Below are positions 49,283 to 57,857 of a DNA stretch of 64,000 nt, piece by piece. The translations under genes were made by a program, and so were the position numbers. The notes beneath the pieces were generated by a model that made no database searches, was not told where the DNA came from, and was given only the letters and a program-made list of their open reading frames with translations. How positions within the stretch are numbered: the stretch's first letter is position 1; the number at the start of each line of letters is the position of its first letter. The DNA is from Streptomyces sp. Je 1-369 (GTDB lineage Bacteria; Actinomycetota; Actinomycetes; Streptomycetales; Streptomycetaceae): contig NZ_CP101750.1 in the NCBI RefSeq assembly GCF_026810505.1, forward strand, positions 7,366,515 through 7,430,514, given 5' to 3'.

Positions 49283-51600
49283 AATTCACCGACGGGTTCT
49301 GGCTGATGCGCGACGGGGTGCAGGCCTCGTACGCGACCGACGTGCGCGAAGTGCGGGAGGCCGAGGCGGGGTTCACCGCGTACGCCGCCGTCAAGCAGGT
49401 GCGTGGGCGCGGCGACACGCTCAACTCGCCGCTCATCACGGTCGAGTGTTTCTCGCCCGCCGAAGGCGTGATCGGCGTCCGTGCGACACATCACGCGGGG
49501 AAGGCCCATCACGGGCCGGACTTCACCCTCCTCGCGAGCGAGGGGGCGGCCGCCACCGCCGAGGTGCCCCGCATCCGTCGCGGCGGCACCGTCACCGAGC
49601 TGACCAGCGGTCCGCTCACCGTCCGCCTGGACAGCGCGGGCCCTTGGGGCCTGGAGTTCCTCGACGGTGACGGGCACGCACTGACCGGGGTCGGACGGCG
49701 CGGCACCGGGTTCGCCACCACCCCCGACGGCGTCCATCACATGGTCGGGCAACTCGACCTCGGAGTCGGCGAGTTGATCTATGGGCTCGGGGAGCGCTTC
49801 ACCCCGTACGTCAAGAACGGCCAGAGCGTCGACATCTGGCAGGCCGACGGCGGCACCAGCAGCGAGCAGGCGTACAAGAACATTCCCTTCCACCTCTCCT
49901 CGCGCGGCTACGGCGTCTTCGTCAACCACCCCGGCAAGGTCTCCTACGAGATCGGCTCCGAGTCCGTCGGGCAGCTCCAGTTCAGCGTCGAGGACCAGTC
50001 GCTGGAGTTCTACGTCATCGCGGGCCCCACCCCCAAGGACGTCCTGCGCCGCTACACCGCGCTCACCGGCCGCCCCGCCCTGCCCCCCGCCTGGTCGTTC
50101 GGGCTCTGGCTCACCACCTCCTTCTGCACCCCGTACGACGAGGCCACCGTCACCGGTTTCGTCGACGGCATGGCGGAGCGCGACATCCCGCTCAGCGTCT
50201 TCCACTTCGACTGCTTCTGGATGCGCGAGCACCAGTGGACCGACTTCCGGTGGGACCCGGACGTCTTCCCCGACCCGGAGGGCATGCTCCGCCGGTTGCG
50301 CGAGCGCGGACTCAAGGTCAGCGTCTGGATCAACCCGTACATCGCGCAGAAGTCCCCGCTGTTCGCGGAGGCCGCCGCCGAGGGTTTCCTCGTCCGGCGC
50401 CCGAGCGGCGACATCTGGCAGTGGGACCTGTGGCAGCCCGGCATGGCGCTCATCGACTTCACCCACCCCGGCGCCCGCGCCTGGTACGCGGCGAAGCTGC
50501 GCGCCCTGCTCGACCAGGGCGTCGACTGCTTCAAGACCGACTTCGGCGAGCGCGTGCCGACGGACGTCGTCTGGCACGACGGCTCCGACCCGCACCGCAT
50601 GCACAACTACTACACGCAGCTCTACAACAGCACCGTCTTCGAGCTCCTGGAGAAGGAGCGCGGCACGGGTGACGCGGTCCTCTTCGCCCGCTCCGCGACC
50701 GTCGGCGGCCAGCAGTTCCCGGTGCACTGGGGCGGCGACTGCTTCGCGTCGCTCGGTGCCATGGCCGAGTCGCTGCGCGGCGGCCTGTCCCTCTCCCTGA
50801 GCGGCTTCGGGTTCTGGAGCCACGACATCGGCGGCTTCGAGGGAACCCCGGACCCGGCGGTCTTCAAGCGCTGGCTCGCCTTCGGCCTGCTCTCCTCGCA
50901 CAGCCGCCTGCACGGCAACGTCTCCTACCGGGTGCCGTGGGCCTTCGGCGAGGAGGCGGTCGACGTGGCACGGAGGTTCACGCGCCTGAAGCACCGCCTG
51001 ATGCCGTACCTGTACGGGGCGGCCGCCGAGGCCCACCTCGACGGCGTGCCCGTCATGCGGCCCATGCTCCTGGAGTTCCCCGACGACCCGGCGTGCCGCA
51101 CCCTCGACCGGCAGTACATGCTCGGCCCGGACCTGCTGGTCGCCCCCGTCTTCAGCGTCGAGGGCGACGTCGAGTTCTACGTCCCCGAAGGCACCTGGAC
51201 ACACCTCCTCACCGGCGAGACCGTGCGGGGCCCCGGCTGGCGGCGCGAGATCCACGGCTTCGACAGCCTGCCGCTGTACGTACGGCCCGGCGCCCTGCTG
51301 CCGCTCGGCGCCGACGACCGCCGTCCGGACGGCGACTGGCTGGAGGACCTGACCCTGCTGGTGGCACCGGAGGCACCGGCCCGCACGGAGGCCGCCGTCA
51401 CCGTCACCGTCCCCGACCGCGAAGGGCGGCCCGCGGCCGTCTTCCGCGCGACACGGCACGGCACCGGTGTGCGCGTCCTCGCGTCCGGGACCCGGCGGCC
51501 CTTCGGGGTGCGGTCGGTGGACGGTCGCGCCACGGCCCACGGCGTGGGGGAGGTGACGTTGAGCGATGTCCGCACGAACGGAGAGACCGAGACCCGTTAG
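49279..51600 (+). CDS. yicI: GH31 alpha-xylosidase (YicI type)
   Basis: This is a 773-residue cytoplasmic alpha-xylosidase that removes alpha-1,6-xylose from the non-reducing end of xyloglucan oligosaccharides. The nucleophile is Asp421 in CFKTDFGERVP and the acid/base Asp487 in HWGGDC. The 66-residue spacing equals that of E. coli YicI (Asp416/Asp482), which is a xylosidase. The N-terminal beta domain has GELIYGLGERF and the barrel FHFDCFWMREHQWTDFRWDP. It is coupled to the GH3 gene by ATGA. No signal peptide is present, so it acts on imported substrate. Confidence 0.93.
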   Translation: MKFTDGFWLMRDGVQASYATDVREVREAEAGFTAYAAVKQVRGRGDTLNSPLITVECFSPAEGVIGVRATHHAGKAHHGPDFTLLASEGAAATAEVPRIRRGGTVTELTSGPLTVRLDSAGPWGLEFLDGDGHALTGVGRRGTGFATTPDGVHHMVGQLDLGVGELIYGLGERFTPYVKNGQSVDIWQADGGTSSEQAYKNIPFHLSSRGYGVFVNHPGKVSYEIGSESVGQLQFSVEDQSLEFYVIAGPTPKDVLRRYTALTGRPALPPAWSFGLWLTTSFCTPYDEATVTGFVDGMAERDIPLSVFHFDCFWMREHQWTDFRWDPDVFPDPEGMLRRLRERGLKVSVWINPYIAQKSPLFAEAAAEGFLVRRPSGDIWQWDLWQPGMALIDFTHPGARAWYAAKLRALLDQGVDCFKTDFGERVPTDVVWHDGSDPHRMHNYYTQLYNSTVFELLEKERGTGDAVLFARSATVGGQQFPVHWGGDCFASLGAMAESLRGGLSLSLSGFGFWSHDIGGFEGTPDPAVFKRWLAFGLLSSHSRLHGNVSYRVPWAFGEEAVDVARRFTRLKHRLMPYLYGAAAEAHLDGVPVMRPMLLEFPDDPACRTLDRQYMLGPDLLVAPVFSVEGDVEFYVPEGTWTHLLTGETVRGPGWRREIHGFDSLPLYVRPGALLPLGADDRRPDGDWLEDLTLLVAPEAPARTEAAVTVTVPDREGRPAAVFRATRHGTGVRVLASGTRRPFGVRSVDGRATAHGVGEVTLSDVRTNGETETR

Positions 51601-52153
51601 AGCGACGGGGGCGGACGCGGACGCGGAGGCCGAGTTCCACGCGTTCTTCGAGCGACACTACGCCGAGCTCGCCCGCTTCGCCCATCTGCTGACCGGCGAG
51701 GCCGACGGCGCGGACGACCTGGCGGCCGACGCGCTCCTCGCGCTCTGGCACCGCTGGGACCGGGTGCGGGCCGCCGACCATCCGGCCGCGTACGCCAGGG
51801 GCGTCGTCGCGAACATGGCGCGCAGCCGCATCCGCAGCGCCGTGCGCGAGCGGCGCCGCATCACACTGTTCTGGTCGGGCCGCGACGAGGGCGTCGCGGA
51901 CCCCGACGTACCGGCGGTCGTCGACGTGCGGGAAGCGCTGCGCGCGCTGCCCTTCCGCAAGCGGGCCTGCGTGGTCCTGCGGCACGCCTTCGACCTGTCG
52001 GAGAAGGACACCGCACAGGCCCTCGGGGTCTCGGTGGGTACGGTGAAGAGCCAGACGTCGAAGGGCATGGCTGAGCTGCAACGACGCCTCGGCCCGCACC
52101 CCGCGCTCGCCCGGGTGCGCGCGGTCGTGGCGGACACGGGGAGAAGCACATGA
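51566..52153 (+). CDS. SigE-family RNA polymerase sigma factor
   Basis: This is a 195-residue ECF-like sigma factor. Region 2 (about 20-95) is FHAFFERHYAELARFAHLLT plus DDLAADALLALWHRWDRV. Region 4 (about 125-180) has LRALPFRKRACVVLRHAFDL, then SEKDTAQALGVSVGTVKSQT. The start overlaps the last 35 bases of the GH31 gene, with GGGGGAGG upstream, so it may be partly transcribed with the xyloglucan genes. It is coupled (ATGA) to the membrane protein that follows, its likely partner. Confidence 0.88.
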   Translation: MSARTERPRPVRATGADADAEAEFHAFFERHYAELARFAHLLTGEADGADDLAADALLALWHRWDRVRAADHPAAYARGVVANMARSRIRSAVRERRRITLFWSGRDEGVADPDVPAVVDVREALRALPFRKRACVVLRHAFDLSEKDTAQALGVSVGTVKSQTSKGMAELQRRLGPHPALARVRAVVADTGRST

Positions 52154-53073
52154 GGGACGGCGGACACCACGAAGGACGCGGCGAAGGACGCGACGACGGC
52201 GTGCGGGAGAAGCTGCGCGGCGCGGCCCGTGCCCACCGGCCGGACCGGGAGCGGATGCTGGCGCGCATCGAGCGCGGCATGGCGGAGGGCGAGCGGTCCG
52301 AGGGCCGTTCGAAGGCCACCCGCCGGGCGGGCGGCGCGTCCTGGCTTCGGGTGCTGAGCACGACGGCGGCCGTGGCCGGGGTCTTCGCGGTCGTCGGGTA
52401 CGGGCTGGCGGTGGTGCTGCGCGACGGCGAGTCACCGCAGTCCGTGGCGACGAGCACGTCGTCCGGGCCGCCCACCGTGTCGCCGGAGCCGACCGGCACG
52501 CTCGCTCCGCCGACGCGACGCCCGAGCGGGCCGCCCGTGCGGTCCCCGGGCGCGGACGAGGACGGGGAGCCGTCGGGATCCTCGTCCCGGGAGCCTTCGG
52601 GGGGTACGGGGTCGTCCCCGAAGAGCAGCGGCAGGCCCGCGGACACCGACGGCTCCTCCGACCCCGCCGCGTCCGTGAAGAGCGTGCCGCCCGACCGCCT
52701 CCTGTGGGCGGACGGCTCGATCGACCCCGGCTCCAGTGCGTACTGGTCGCAGAGCGACATCACCGTCAAGGCGAAGAAGCCGCTGACCGCGCTCACCGTG
52801 GAGGTGCGCGTCGCCGGGAGCGGCAAGGTCGACGACACGGGAAACTGGCGGTCGCTGCCCGAAGGGGACTTCGACGCGTCGGTGACGGAGCGGGACGGCG
52901 GCCTCGTCTACCGGTGGACGCTCAAGCGGGGCCGGACGGTGCCGGTGGGGGAGCACGTCTTCGCGGGGCAGTTCAATCACCCGGCGGGGAAGCGGGACGC
53001 GGGCGACGACTCGTACGAGGTCCGTGCGGGCACCGCGGACGAGCGGACGGTCTGGCGGGGGGACTTCGCGTGA
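52150..53073 (+). CDS. Membrane protein, probable sigma-factor partner with external beta domain
   Basis: This is a 307-residue single-pass protein. A charged cytoplasmic part (1-65) is followed by a membrane span (about 66-90, LRVLSTTAAVAGVFAVVGYG), a Ser/Pro/Gly linker (about 91-178) and a beta-rich external domain (about 179-307: SAYWSQSDITVKAKKPLTAL through VPVGEHVFAGQFNH). No zinc-binding anti-sigma motif is seen in the cytoplasmic part. The coupling with the sigma gene suggests an anti-sigma or sensor role. The external domain could bind a polysaccharide, as in clostridial RsgI proteins, but that is speculation. Confidence 0.65.
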   Translation: MRDGGHHEGRGEGRDDGVREKLRGAARAHRPDRERMLARIERGMAEGERSEGRSKATRRAGGASWLRVLSTTAAVAGVFAVVGYGLAVVLRDGESPQSVATSTSSGPPTVSPEPTGTLAPPTRRPSGPPVRSPGADEDGEPSGSSSREPSGGTGSSPKSSGRPADTDGSSDPAASVKSVPPDRLLWADGSIDPGSSAYWSQSDITVKAKKPLTALTVEVRVAGSGKVDDTGNWRSLPEGDFDASVTERDGGLVYRWTLKRGRTVPVGEHVFAGQFNHPAGKRDAGDDSYEVRAGTADERTVWRGDFA

Positions 53074-53214
53074 GGTCATGAGGACAGGCCGAAAAAAGTG
53101 CCCGCCCGGCGGCAACCCATTCCCCGTCGGCGGAGACCACACAGCGGAGACGCACTCCCGTCCCAAGCACCACTCCCCCCCAAGAACCTTCCCCAAGCAC
53201 GAGGAATGGGACTC
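53074..53214 (+). promoter_or_regulatory. Leader region of the pectate lyase gene
   Basis: This is 141 non-coding bases. After an AAAAAAG tract at 53092-53098 the sequence is GC-rich with short complementary segments (GCCGGGCGG/CCGTCGGCGG type). No promoter of standard form was found. It may be a structured 5' leader. No riboswitch class could be recognised. Confidence 0.3.
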
Positions 53215-54045
53215 ATGACATCACGAGCTGACCTGCGCAAGGGCCGCAAGCGGCGCCTGACCACGCGCCGGGCCATCGGCGCGGCGACCGCCGCGCTCGC
53301 ACTGACCGGCGCGGGGATCGCGACGAACAGCATGCTGTCGCCCGCGGGCGCGGCCACCGCATGGCCCGAGGCCAGGGGCGAGGCGCCCACGGCGAAGACC
53401 ATCGAGGTCTCCGGCACCCACGACGGGGGCCTCAAGCGTTACTACGGCACCGGAGACCTGGGCGGCGACGGCCAGGACGAGGGCCAGGACCCGATCTTCA
53501 AGCTGAAGGACGGCGCGGTCCTCAAGAACGTCATCATCGGCGCCCCGGCCGCCGACGGCATCCACTGCCAGGGCAGCTGCACGCTGCAGAACGTGTGGTG
53601 GGAGGACGTCGGCGAGGACGCGGCCACGTTCAAGGGGACGTCGGCGAACTCGACGTACTCCGTGTACGGCGGGGGCGCGCGGAAGGCCGACGACAAGGTC
53701 TTCCAGTTCAACGGCGCGGGCAAACTGGTCGTGTCCAAGTTCCAGGTCTCCGACTTCGGCAAGCTGGTGCGCTCCTGCGGCAACTGCTCCAAGCAGTACA
53801 AGCGGACGATCACCGTGAACGACGTGGACGTCACCGCGCCGGGCAAGTCGATCGTCGGCATCAACACGAACTACGGCGACACGGCCGCGCTGCGCAACAT
53901 CCGCATCCACGGCGACAGCAACAAGAAGATCGCCACGTGTGACCGCTTCACCGGCAACAACACCGGTGCCGAGCCGAAGAAGACGGGCTCGGGCCCCGAC
54001 GGCACGTACTGCAAGTTCAAGGCGTCGGACATCAGTTACCAGTAA
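53215..54045 (+). CDS. Secreted pectate lyase, PL3 family
   Basis: This is a 276-residue exported calcium-dependent polygalacturonate lyase. The signal region is about 1-46 and carries paired arginines (RRLTTRRAIGAATAALALTG), so Tat export is possible. The PL3 right-handed helix follows: YYGTGDLGGDGQDEGQDPIF, GAPAADGIHCQGSCTLQNVW, WEDVGEDAATFKG and RSCGNCSKQYKR. These are the family signature with conserved Asp, Cys and Lys/Arg. ATG 53215 is favoured by GAGGA at 9 bases over ATG 53206. Confidence 0.92.
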   Translation: MTSRADLRKGRKRRLTTRRAIGAATAALALTGAGIATNSMLSPAGAATAWPEARGEAPTAKTIEVSGTHDGGLKRYYGTGDLGGDGQDEGQDPIFKLKDGAVLKNVIIGAPAADGIHCQGSCTLQNVWWEDVGEDAATFKGTSANSTYSVYGGGARKADDKVFQFNGAGKLVVSKFQVSDFGKLVRSCGNCSKQYKRTITVNDVDVTAPGKSIVGINTNYGDTAALRNIRIHGDSNKKIATCDRFTGNNTGAEPKKTGSGPDGTYCKFKASDISYQ

Positions 54046-54053
54046 TTCCACGG

Positions 54054-54087
54054 AGTGCCCCCGCCTGGGATGACCGGCGGGGGCACT
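54054..54087 (+). terminator. Hairpin terminator after pectate lyase
   Basis: Arms AGTGCCCCCGCC (54054-54065) and GGCGGGGGCACT (54076-54087) are perfectly paired with a 10-base loop, 8 bases past the stop. Confidence 0.8.
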
Positions 54088-54144
54088 GTCGTCATGCCCG
54101 CTTTAGGGCGGTTTCTGTTCGGCATCACGAACCCAACGCCCGTT

Positions 54145-54224
54145 TTTGTGCGAGGCGTTGACGTGCACAAATCCACTGCTTAAGTTGCCGTTCGTAATCC
54201 TGACCGATGTCTGAAATATCGAAC
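54145..54224 (+). promoter_or_regulatory. Promoter and operators of the GH51 gene
   Basis: TTGACG (54158-54163) and TAAGTT (54181-54186) with 17 bases between form a good promoter. TTTGTGC (54145-54151) and GCACAAA (54165-54171) form an inverted repeat across the -35. GTCTGAAATATCGAAC (54209-54224), just past the start point, matches 12 of 16 bases of the palindrome upstream of the ChvE operon. Confidence 0.65.
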
Positions 54225-54242
54225 ACGGTAGAGGTGGCAGAG

Positions 54243-56753
54243 ATGGGCTTGGCACGCGGACGTTGGAGAATCGGACTCACCGCGGGGGTGCTGGGCTCCC
54301 TGCTCGCGGGGGCGCTCGCCGCGAGCCCCGGCGCGGCGGGGGCCGGCCCCGGTGGGTCCACGGACTACACGATCGACGTCGAGACGGCCCGTACCGGCGC
54401 GAAGATCGACGACTCGATGTACGGCGTCTTCTACGAGGACATCAACCGTGCGGCCGACGGCGGGCTCTACGCGGAGCTCGTGCAGAACAGGTCCTTCGAG
54501 TACGGCACCGACGACAACACGTCCTACACGCCGCTCACCTCCTGGGACGCGACGGGCACCGCACGGGTCCTGAACGACGGTGGACGCCTCAACACCCGCA
54601 ACCGCAACTACCTGTCCCTGAGCGCCGGTTCGGCCGTCACCAACTCCGGCTACAACACCGGCATCGCCGTCACCCGGGGCAAGCGGTACGACTTCTCGGT
54701 CTGGGCCCGCACCGAAGCGTCGACGCGCGCGCCGCTGACCATCGGCCTCCGGGACTCCACCGGCGACCTGGCCACGGCCCGCCGCGTCACCGCCCGCGGT
54801 GGCTGGGCGAAGTACGAGGCCTCCTTCACCGCCACCCGCACCTCCGCGAACGGCCGCCTCGCCGTGCGGGCCGGTGCCCCCGTCGCGCTCGACATGATCT
54901 CCCTCTTCCCGCGCGACACGTACAAGGGCCGCGAGAACGGCCTGCGCAAGGACCTCGCGCAGAAGATCGCCGACCTGCACCCCGGCTTCCTGCGCTTCCC
55001 CGGCGGCTGTCTGGTCAACACCGGGGGCCACGAGGCGTACGACGAGTCGTCGGGCTGGCAGCGCAAGCGCTCCTACCAGTGGAAGGACACCATAGGTCCG
55101 GTCGAGGAACGCGCCACGAACAGCAACTTCTGGGGCTACAACCAGAGTTACGGCCTCGGCTACTACGAGTACTTCCAGTTCGCCGAGGACACCGGCGCCA
55201 TGCCGTTGCCCGTCGTGCCCGCCCTGGTCACCGGCTGCGGCCAGAACAAGGCCACCGACGACGACGCGCTCCTGAAGCGGCACATCCAGGACACCCTGGA
55301 CCTCATCGAGTTCGCCAACGGTCCCGTGACGAGCCAATGGGGCAGGAAGCGCGCCGAGATGGGCCACCCCGAGCCCTTCCGCCTCACGCACCTGGAAGTC
55401 GGCAACGAGGAGAACCTGCCCGAGGCGTTCTTCGCCCGCTTCCAGAAGTTCCGCGCGGCCATCGAGGCCGCACACCCGGACGTCAGCGTCATCTCCAACT
55501 CCGGCCCCGACGACAGCGGCGCGATATTCGACACCGCCTGGAAGCTCAACCGGGAAGCGGACGTCGACATGGTCGACGAGCACTACTACAACAGCCCGCA
55601 GTGGTTCCTGGAGAACAACGACCGCTACGACTCCTACGACCGACAGGGCCCGGAGGTCTTCCTCGGCGAGTACGCCTCCCAGGGCAACCGCTTCTCCAAC
55701 GCCCTCTCCGAAGCCGCGTTCATGACCGGACTTGAGCGCAACGCCGACGTCGTGAAGCTCGCCTCGTACGCGCCGCTGCTCGCCAACGAGGACTACGTGC
55801 AGTGGAAGCCGAACATGATCTGGTTCGACAACGACCAGTCGTGGGGCTCGGCCAACTACGAGACGCAGAAGCTCTTCATGCGCAACGTCGGCGACGAGGT
55901 GGTGCCCTCCACCGCCTCCGGCACCCCCGCGACCTCCGGCCCGATCACCGGCGCCGTCGGCCTCTCCACCTGGGGGACCAGCGCCGCCTACGACGACGTG
56001 AAGGTGACGGGGGAGGACGGCGGGACGCTCCTCGCCGACGACTTCTCGGCCGGCGACGGGCAGTGGCAGAAGGCGTCCGGGCGCGGCAGCTGGACCGCAC
56101 GGGACGGCGCCTACGTCCAGTCCGACGAGGCCGCCGAGGACACCCTCGTCACCGCGGGCGACAAGAACTGGCGGAACTACGACCTCGAAGTGAAGGCCAC
56201 CAAGAAGGCGGGCAAGGAAGGCTTCATGGTCGCCTTCGGCGTCAAGGACACCGGCAACCACTACTGGTGGAACGTCGGCGGCTGGAACAACACCCGCTCG
56301 GCCGTGGAGAAGAGCACCGACGGCGCCAAGCAGACGATGGTCGAGGACGGCACGACCGTCGAAACGGGCCGCAGCTACGACCTGCGCGTCGGGGTGCGCG
56401 GCCGTCAGGTGACGCTCTACCTCGACGGCAAGAAGTGGGGCTCCTTCACCGACGACAAGCCCGCCGAACCCTTCCGCCAGGTCGTCACCCGCGACAAGGC
56501 CACCGGCGAACTGATCGTCAAGGTCGTCAACGACCAGGCGGCACAGGCCCGCACGGAGATCGGCCTCGGCGCGGGCGCACGGGTCGCGCCGGAGGCGCGG
56601 GTGACCACGCTGACCGCCGACCCGGCCGCCGAGAACACGAAGGACGCCCGGCCCGTCGCGCCGAAGACGTCCGCCTTCAGGGGAGTGGCCGACACCTTCT
56701 CGTACACCTTCCCCGCGCACTCGGTGACGTTCCTGCGCATCAAGACGAAGTAG
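54243..56753 (+). CDS. Secreted GH51 alpha-L-arabinofuranosidase with inserted lectin-like domain
   Basis: This is an 836-residue exported arabinofuranosidase. The signal peptide is about 1-34. A short conserved segment (DDSMYGVFYEDINRAADGGL) precedes a CBM4/9-like insert (about 80-225). The catalytic barrel has acid/base Glu389 in LEVGNEENL and nucleophile Glu476 in VFLGEYASQGN. A LamG/CBM66-like module (about 560-743: LADDFSAGDGQWQKASGRGS, HYWWNVGGWNN) is inserted in the C-terminal beta-sandwich. It should release arabinose from arabinan or arabinoxylan. ATG 54243 is set by GAGG at 8 bases; ATG 54207 is rejected. Confidence 0.92.
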   Translation: MGLARGRWRIGLTAGVLGSLLAGALAASPGAAGAGPGGSTDYTIDVETARTGAKIDDSMYGVFYEDINRAADGGLYAELVQNRSFEYGTDDNTSYTPLTSWDATGTARVLNDGGRLNTRNRNYLSLSAGSAVTNSGYNTGIAVTRGKRYDFSVWARTEASTRAPLTIGLRDSTGDLATARRVTARGGWAKYEASFTATRTSANGRLAVRAGAPVALDMISLFPRDTYKGRENGLRKDLAQKIADLHPGFLRFPGGCLVNTGGHEAYDESSGWQRKRSYQWKDTIGPVEERATNSNFWGYNQSYGLGYYEYFQFAEDTGAMPLPVVPALVTGCGQNKATDDDALLKRHIQDTLDLIEFANGPVTSQWGRKRAEMGHPEPFRLTHLEVGNEENLPEAFFARFQKFRAAIEAAHPDVSVISNSGPDDSGAIFDTAWKLNREADVDMVDEHYYNSPQWFLENNDRYDSYDRQGPEVFLGEYASQGNRFSNALSEAAFMTGLERNADVVKLASYAPLLANEDYVQWKPNMIWFDNDQSWGSANYETQKLFMRNVGDEVVPSTASGTPATSGPITGAVGLSTWGTSAAYDDVKVTGEDGGTLLADDFSAGDGQWQKASGRGSWTARDGAYVQSDEAAEDTLVTAGDKNWRNYDLEVKATKKAGKEGFMVAFGVKDTGNHYWWNVGGWNNTRSAVEKSTDGAKQTMVEDGTTVETGRSYDLRVGVRGRQVTLYLDGKKWGSFTDDKPAEPFRQVVTRDKATGELIVKVVNDQAAQARTEIGLGAGARVAPEARVTTLTADPAAENTKDARPVAPKTSAFRGVADTFSYTFPAHSVTFLRIKTK

Positions 56754-56793
56754 CGCACCTCGCCCCCTCCCTCCTCGAAAGGCGCCCGACCCC

Positions 56794-57852
56794 GTGAACC
56801 CCAACCGCAGACTCCTCCTGAAGAGCACGGCACTCGCCGCCGGCACCCTCGCCGCCGCCCCCGCCGTCGCCCGCGCCACGACACCCGGCGCCGCCCAAGC
56901 GGCCCCCTACGCCAACCCCCTCGTCCGGCAGCGCGCCGACCCGCACATCCACCGCCACACCGACGGCCGCTACTACTTCACCGCCACCGCCCCCGAGTAC
57001 GACCGCATCATCCTGCGCCGCTCCCGCACCCTGCGCGGCCTCGCCACCGCCGAGGAGGCCGTCGTCTGGCGCAAGCACGCGAACGGCGACATGGGAGCGC
57101 ACATCTGGGCGCCGGAGATCCACCACATCGACGGCAAGTGGTACCTCTACTTCGCGGCCGCGCCCGCCGACGACGTGTGGAAGATCCGCATGTGGGTCCT
57201 CGAGAACTCGCACCGCGACCCGTTCAAGGGGACCTGGACGGAGAAGGGGCGCATCGTCACCGCCTGGGACACGTTCTCCCTGGACGCGACCACGTTCACC
57301 CACCGCGGTTCCCGCTATCTCGCCTGGGCGCAGTACGAGCCCGGCACGGACAACAACACGGCCGTCTTCCTGTCGCGCATGGCCGACCCGTGGACGGTGA
57401 CGGGCCCTCAAACCCGCCTCACCACACCCGAGTACGACTGGGAGTGCGTCGGGTTCAAGGTGAACGAGGGTGCGTCGGTCATCCAGCGCAACGGACGCGT
57501 CTTCATGACGTACTCGGCGAGCGCCACCGACGCCAACTACTGCCTGGGTCTGCTCACCGCCGACGCGGGCAGCGACCTCCTCGACGCCGCGTCGTGGACG
57601 AAGTCCCCGAGGCCGGTCTTCACGAGCAACGAGAGGACCGGGCAGTACGGCCCCGGGCACAACTCGTTCACCGTCGCCGAGGACGGCCGCACCGACGTCC
57701 TCGTCTACCACGCCCGCCAGTACAAGGACATCACCGGCGATCCCCTGAACGACCCCAACCGGCACACCCGCGTCCAGCGCCTGGGCTGGAAGCCGGACGG
57801 GACGCCGGAGTTCGGCGTCCCGATCACGGACGGAAGGGCTGTCGGGGGCTGA
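56794..57852 (+). CDS. Secreted GH43 exo-arabinanase/arabinofuranosidase
   Basis: This is a 352-residue single-domain beta-propeller enzyme. The start NRRLLLKSTALAAGTLAAAP suggests Tat export. Catalytic elements are Asp in RQRADPHIHRH, Asp in SLDATTFTHRG and Glu in DWECVGFKV. The sequence resembles Streptomyces exo-1,5-alpha-L-arabinofuranosidases (GH43_26 type). It follows the GH51 gene by 40 bases and is probably co-transcribed. It ends 5 bases from the convergent mutarotase gene. The ribosome site is weak (GAAAGG). Confidence 0.88.
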   Translation: MNPNRRLLLKSTALAAGTLAAAPAVARATTPGAAQAAPYANPLVRQRADPHIHRHTDGRYYFTATAPEYDRIILRRSRTLRGLATAEEAVVWRKHANGDMGAHIWAPEIHHIDGKWYLYFAAAPADDVWKIRMWVLENSHRDPFKGTWTEKGRIVTAWDTFSLDATTFTHRGSRYLAWAQYEPGTDNNTAVFLSRMADPWTVTGPQTRLTTPEYDWECVGFKVNEGASVIQRNGRVFMTYSASATDANYCLGLLTADAGSDLLDAASWTKSPRPVFTSNERTGQYGPGHNSFTVAEDGRTDVLVYHARQYKDITGDPLNDPNRHTRVQRLGWKPDGTPEFGVPITDGRAVGG

Positions 57853-57857
57853 ACCGC

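Noticed and set aside
53074..53214. Riboswitch-like leader before pectate lyase
   Set aside because: Compared from memory with c-di-AMP (ydaO), c-di-GMP, cobalamin and SAM-type consensus sequences, it fits none. Only a generic structured leader can be claimed.
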